15,816 nt of DNA from Rhodospirillaceae bacterium. GTDB taxonomy: Bacteria; Pseudomonadota; Alphaproteobacteria; Puniceispirillales; Puniceispirillaceae. The notes below the pieces were generated by a model that searched no databases, was not told the origin of the DNA, and saw only the letters and a list, made by a program, of their open reading frames with translations. Location: positions 1-15,816 of the forward strand of contig PBLM01000050.1 in the NCBI GenBank assembly GCA_002721775.1, read 5' to 3'. Shown here piece by piece: positions 15,115 through 15,816 of this stretch (position 1 is the stretch's first letter; the number at the start of each line of letters is the position of its first letter). The position numbers and the translations under genes are program-made.

Positions 15115-15816
15115 ATCGCCTTGCGTTTTATCAGCGCCGGTTTTTGATGTTTTAAGCTGTGAGGATGCAGTCGATTCAGGGTCAAGCTGTGCGCTACGTT
15201 CAGCGTCAGAAAACCTGATTTTTACTGTTGTGCGCCTAGGGGCAGCCTTACTTGTCTTCACAGGTTTGCCGCCTTGATCTGTGACAAGTGCAAACCCCCT
15301 GTCTAGCACCTGTTGATAGGAGTTAGCAGCCAGAAGCCGTCCCATATGATTCAGTCGGTTATCTGCACGTTCCAAAATAGCAGACAGGCTATGTTCAAGA
15401 CGCCTGTCCAGTATACTGACAGTTTGTTCAATTGCACCTACACGCCTCTCAGGCGAAAAAAGCCTGTCAGACAAAGTGGCCAGTCGTAGCTGCAGTCCAT
15501 CAAGGCGCCTATAAAGGGCTGTATCAATGCGCGTGATAGCCAAATCAACTGATTGTGACAAACGACCTACAAGATCCTCAGGGTGCAGCAAACCTCTTTC
15601 AGCAGCTCTTACTGCCTGCTGTGCTGATGTCAGCCTTGTAAGAACTGCACGCCGCAGTCGCGCTTCTGTTTCGCTTAACTGGGCCAAGAGATCTGCAGCG
15701 ACAGGGGTAGCAAATTCCGCTGCGGCTGTTGGTGTCGGCGCACGGACATCAGCAGCATAGTCTATCAATGTTGTATCTGTTTCATGACCAACAGCTGAGA
15801 TGAGAGGAATAACTGA
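15106..15816 (-). CDS. xseA: Exodeoxyribonuclease VII large subunit, C-terminal part
   Basis: The frame runs open to the right window edge, so the N-terminal OB-fold half is missing; 236 residues plus stop are present. The first visible residues [38 protein letters not shown] are a hallmark of XseA (the GHETD...Dxx[12 protein letters not shown] block of the catalytic domain). They are followed by the long coiled-coil, Arg/Leu-rich region (about 60 to 160 of the visible part) and the conserved [16 protein letters not shown] near the end. With XseB it forms exonuclease VII, which degrades single-stranded DNA to oligonucleotides in repair. The ATG or TTG inside this fragment is not its start. 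The 3' end overlaps the lpxL-type gene by 9 bp, convergently. Confidence 0.95.
   Translation of the reverse strand, partial: SVIPLISAVGHETDTTLIDYAADVRAPTPTAAAEFATPVAADLLAQLSETEARLRRAVLTRLTSAQQAVRAAERGLLHPEDLVGRLSQSVDLAITRIDTALYRRLDGLQLRLATLSDRLFSPERRVGAIEQTVSILDRRLEHSLSAILERADNRLNHMGRLLAANSYQQVLDRGFALVTDQGGKPVKTSKAAPRRTTVKIRFSDAERSAQLDPESTASSQLKTSKTGADKTQGDLF

Noticed and set aside
1..15816. CRISPR arrays, tRNAs, insertion sequences, integrase or toxin-antitoxin genes
   Set aside because: No regularly spaced repeats, cloverleaf-like sequences, transposase motifs or paired small toxin-antitoxin frames were seen on either strand.

Overview
The window is a compact, protein-coding stretch of a Gram-negative bacterial chromosome, most likely from a marine alphaproteobacterium. 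The GC content looks intermediate (near 50% by eye). The gene content (ubiA, rsmE and gshA of the plant/alphaproteobacterial class, a short-type argC, tldD beside a probable coxB, and an acyltransferase-waaA-lpxK-lpxL block ending at xseA) fits Alphaproteobacteria. The mid-GC composition would suit a SAR116/Puniceispirillum-like lineage, but that placement is inference. No tRNA, rRNA, CRISPR array, insertion sequence, integrase or phage gene was seen.

Layout. (1) 1-101: 5' end of a leftward gene with a signal peptide, probably coxB, divergent from tldD. (2) 422-1861: rightward tldD, the metalloprotease subunit of TldD/TldE. (3) 1862-2101: non-coding, or a frameshifted small membrane-protein ORF on the minus strand. 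(4) 2102-4291: leftward pair rsmE then gshA (16S rRNA m3U1498 methyltransferase; glutamate-cysteine ligase). (5) 4413-5372: rightward ubiA, divergent from rsmE. (6) 5387-7089: leftward argC, then a 242-aa protein of unknown function with a weak gamma-glutamylcyclotransferase-like look. (7) 7168-9188: rightward pmbA/tldE followed after 5 bp by a Cys-X5-Arg phosphatase. (8) 9197-10969: leftward msbA-type lipid A flippase. (9) 11183-15114: rightward, tightly packed envelope operon (lysophospholipid-acyltransferase-family protein, waaA, lpxK, lpxL-type acyltransferase) behind a near-consensus sigma70 promoter. (10) 15106-15816: C-terminal half of leftward xseA, running off the window.

How the genes fit together. 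The right half is a lipid A/Kdo block: LpxK adds the 4'-phosphate, WaaA adds Kdo, the LpxL-type enzyme adds a secondary acyl chain, and MsbA, transcribed divergently, flips the product across the inner membrane. Both halves of the TldD/TldE peptidase are present but in separate transcription units about 5.3 kb apart. The left half is otherwise housekeeping: ubiquinone, glutathione, arginine and rRNA modification.

I do not see a clearly new multi-gene system. The points most worth a second look are the unknown 242-aa protein, an in-frame ATG-TCA-TGA start-stop element just upstream of pmbA, a probable frameshifted small membrane ORF at a 7-T run downstream of gshA, the phosphatase next to the lipid A genes, and an over-represented 7-mer (CTGTCTG).
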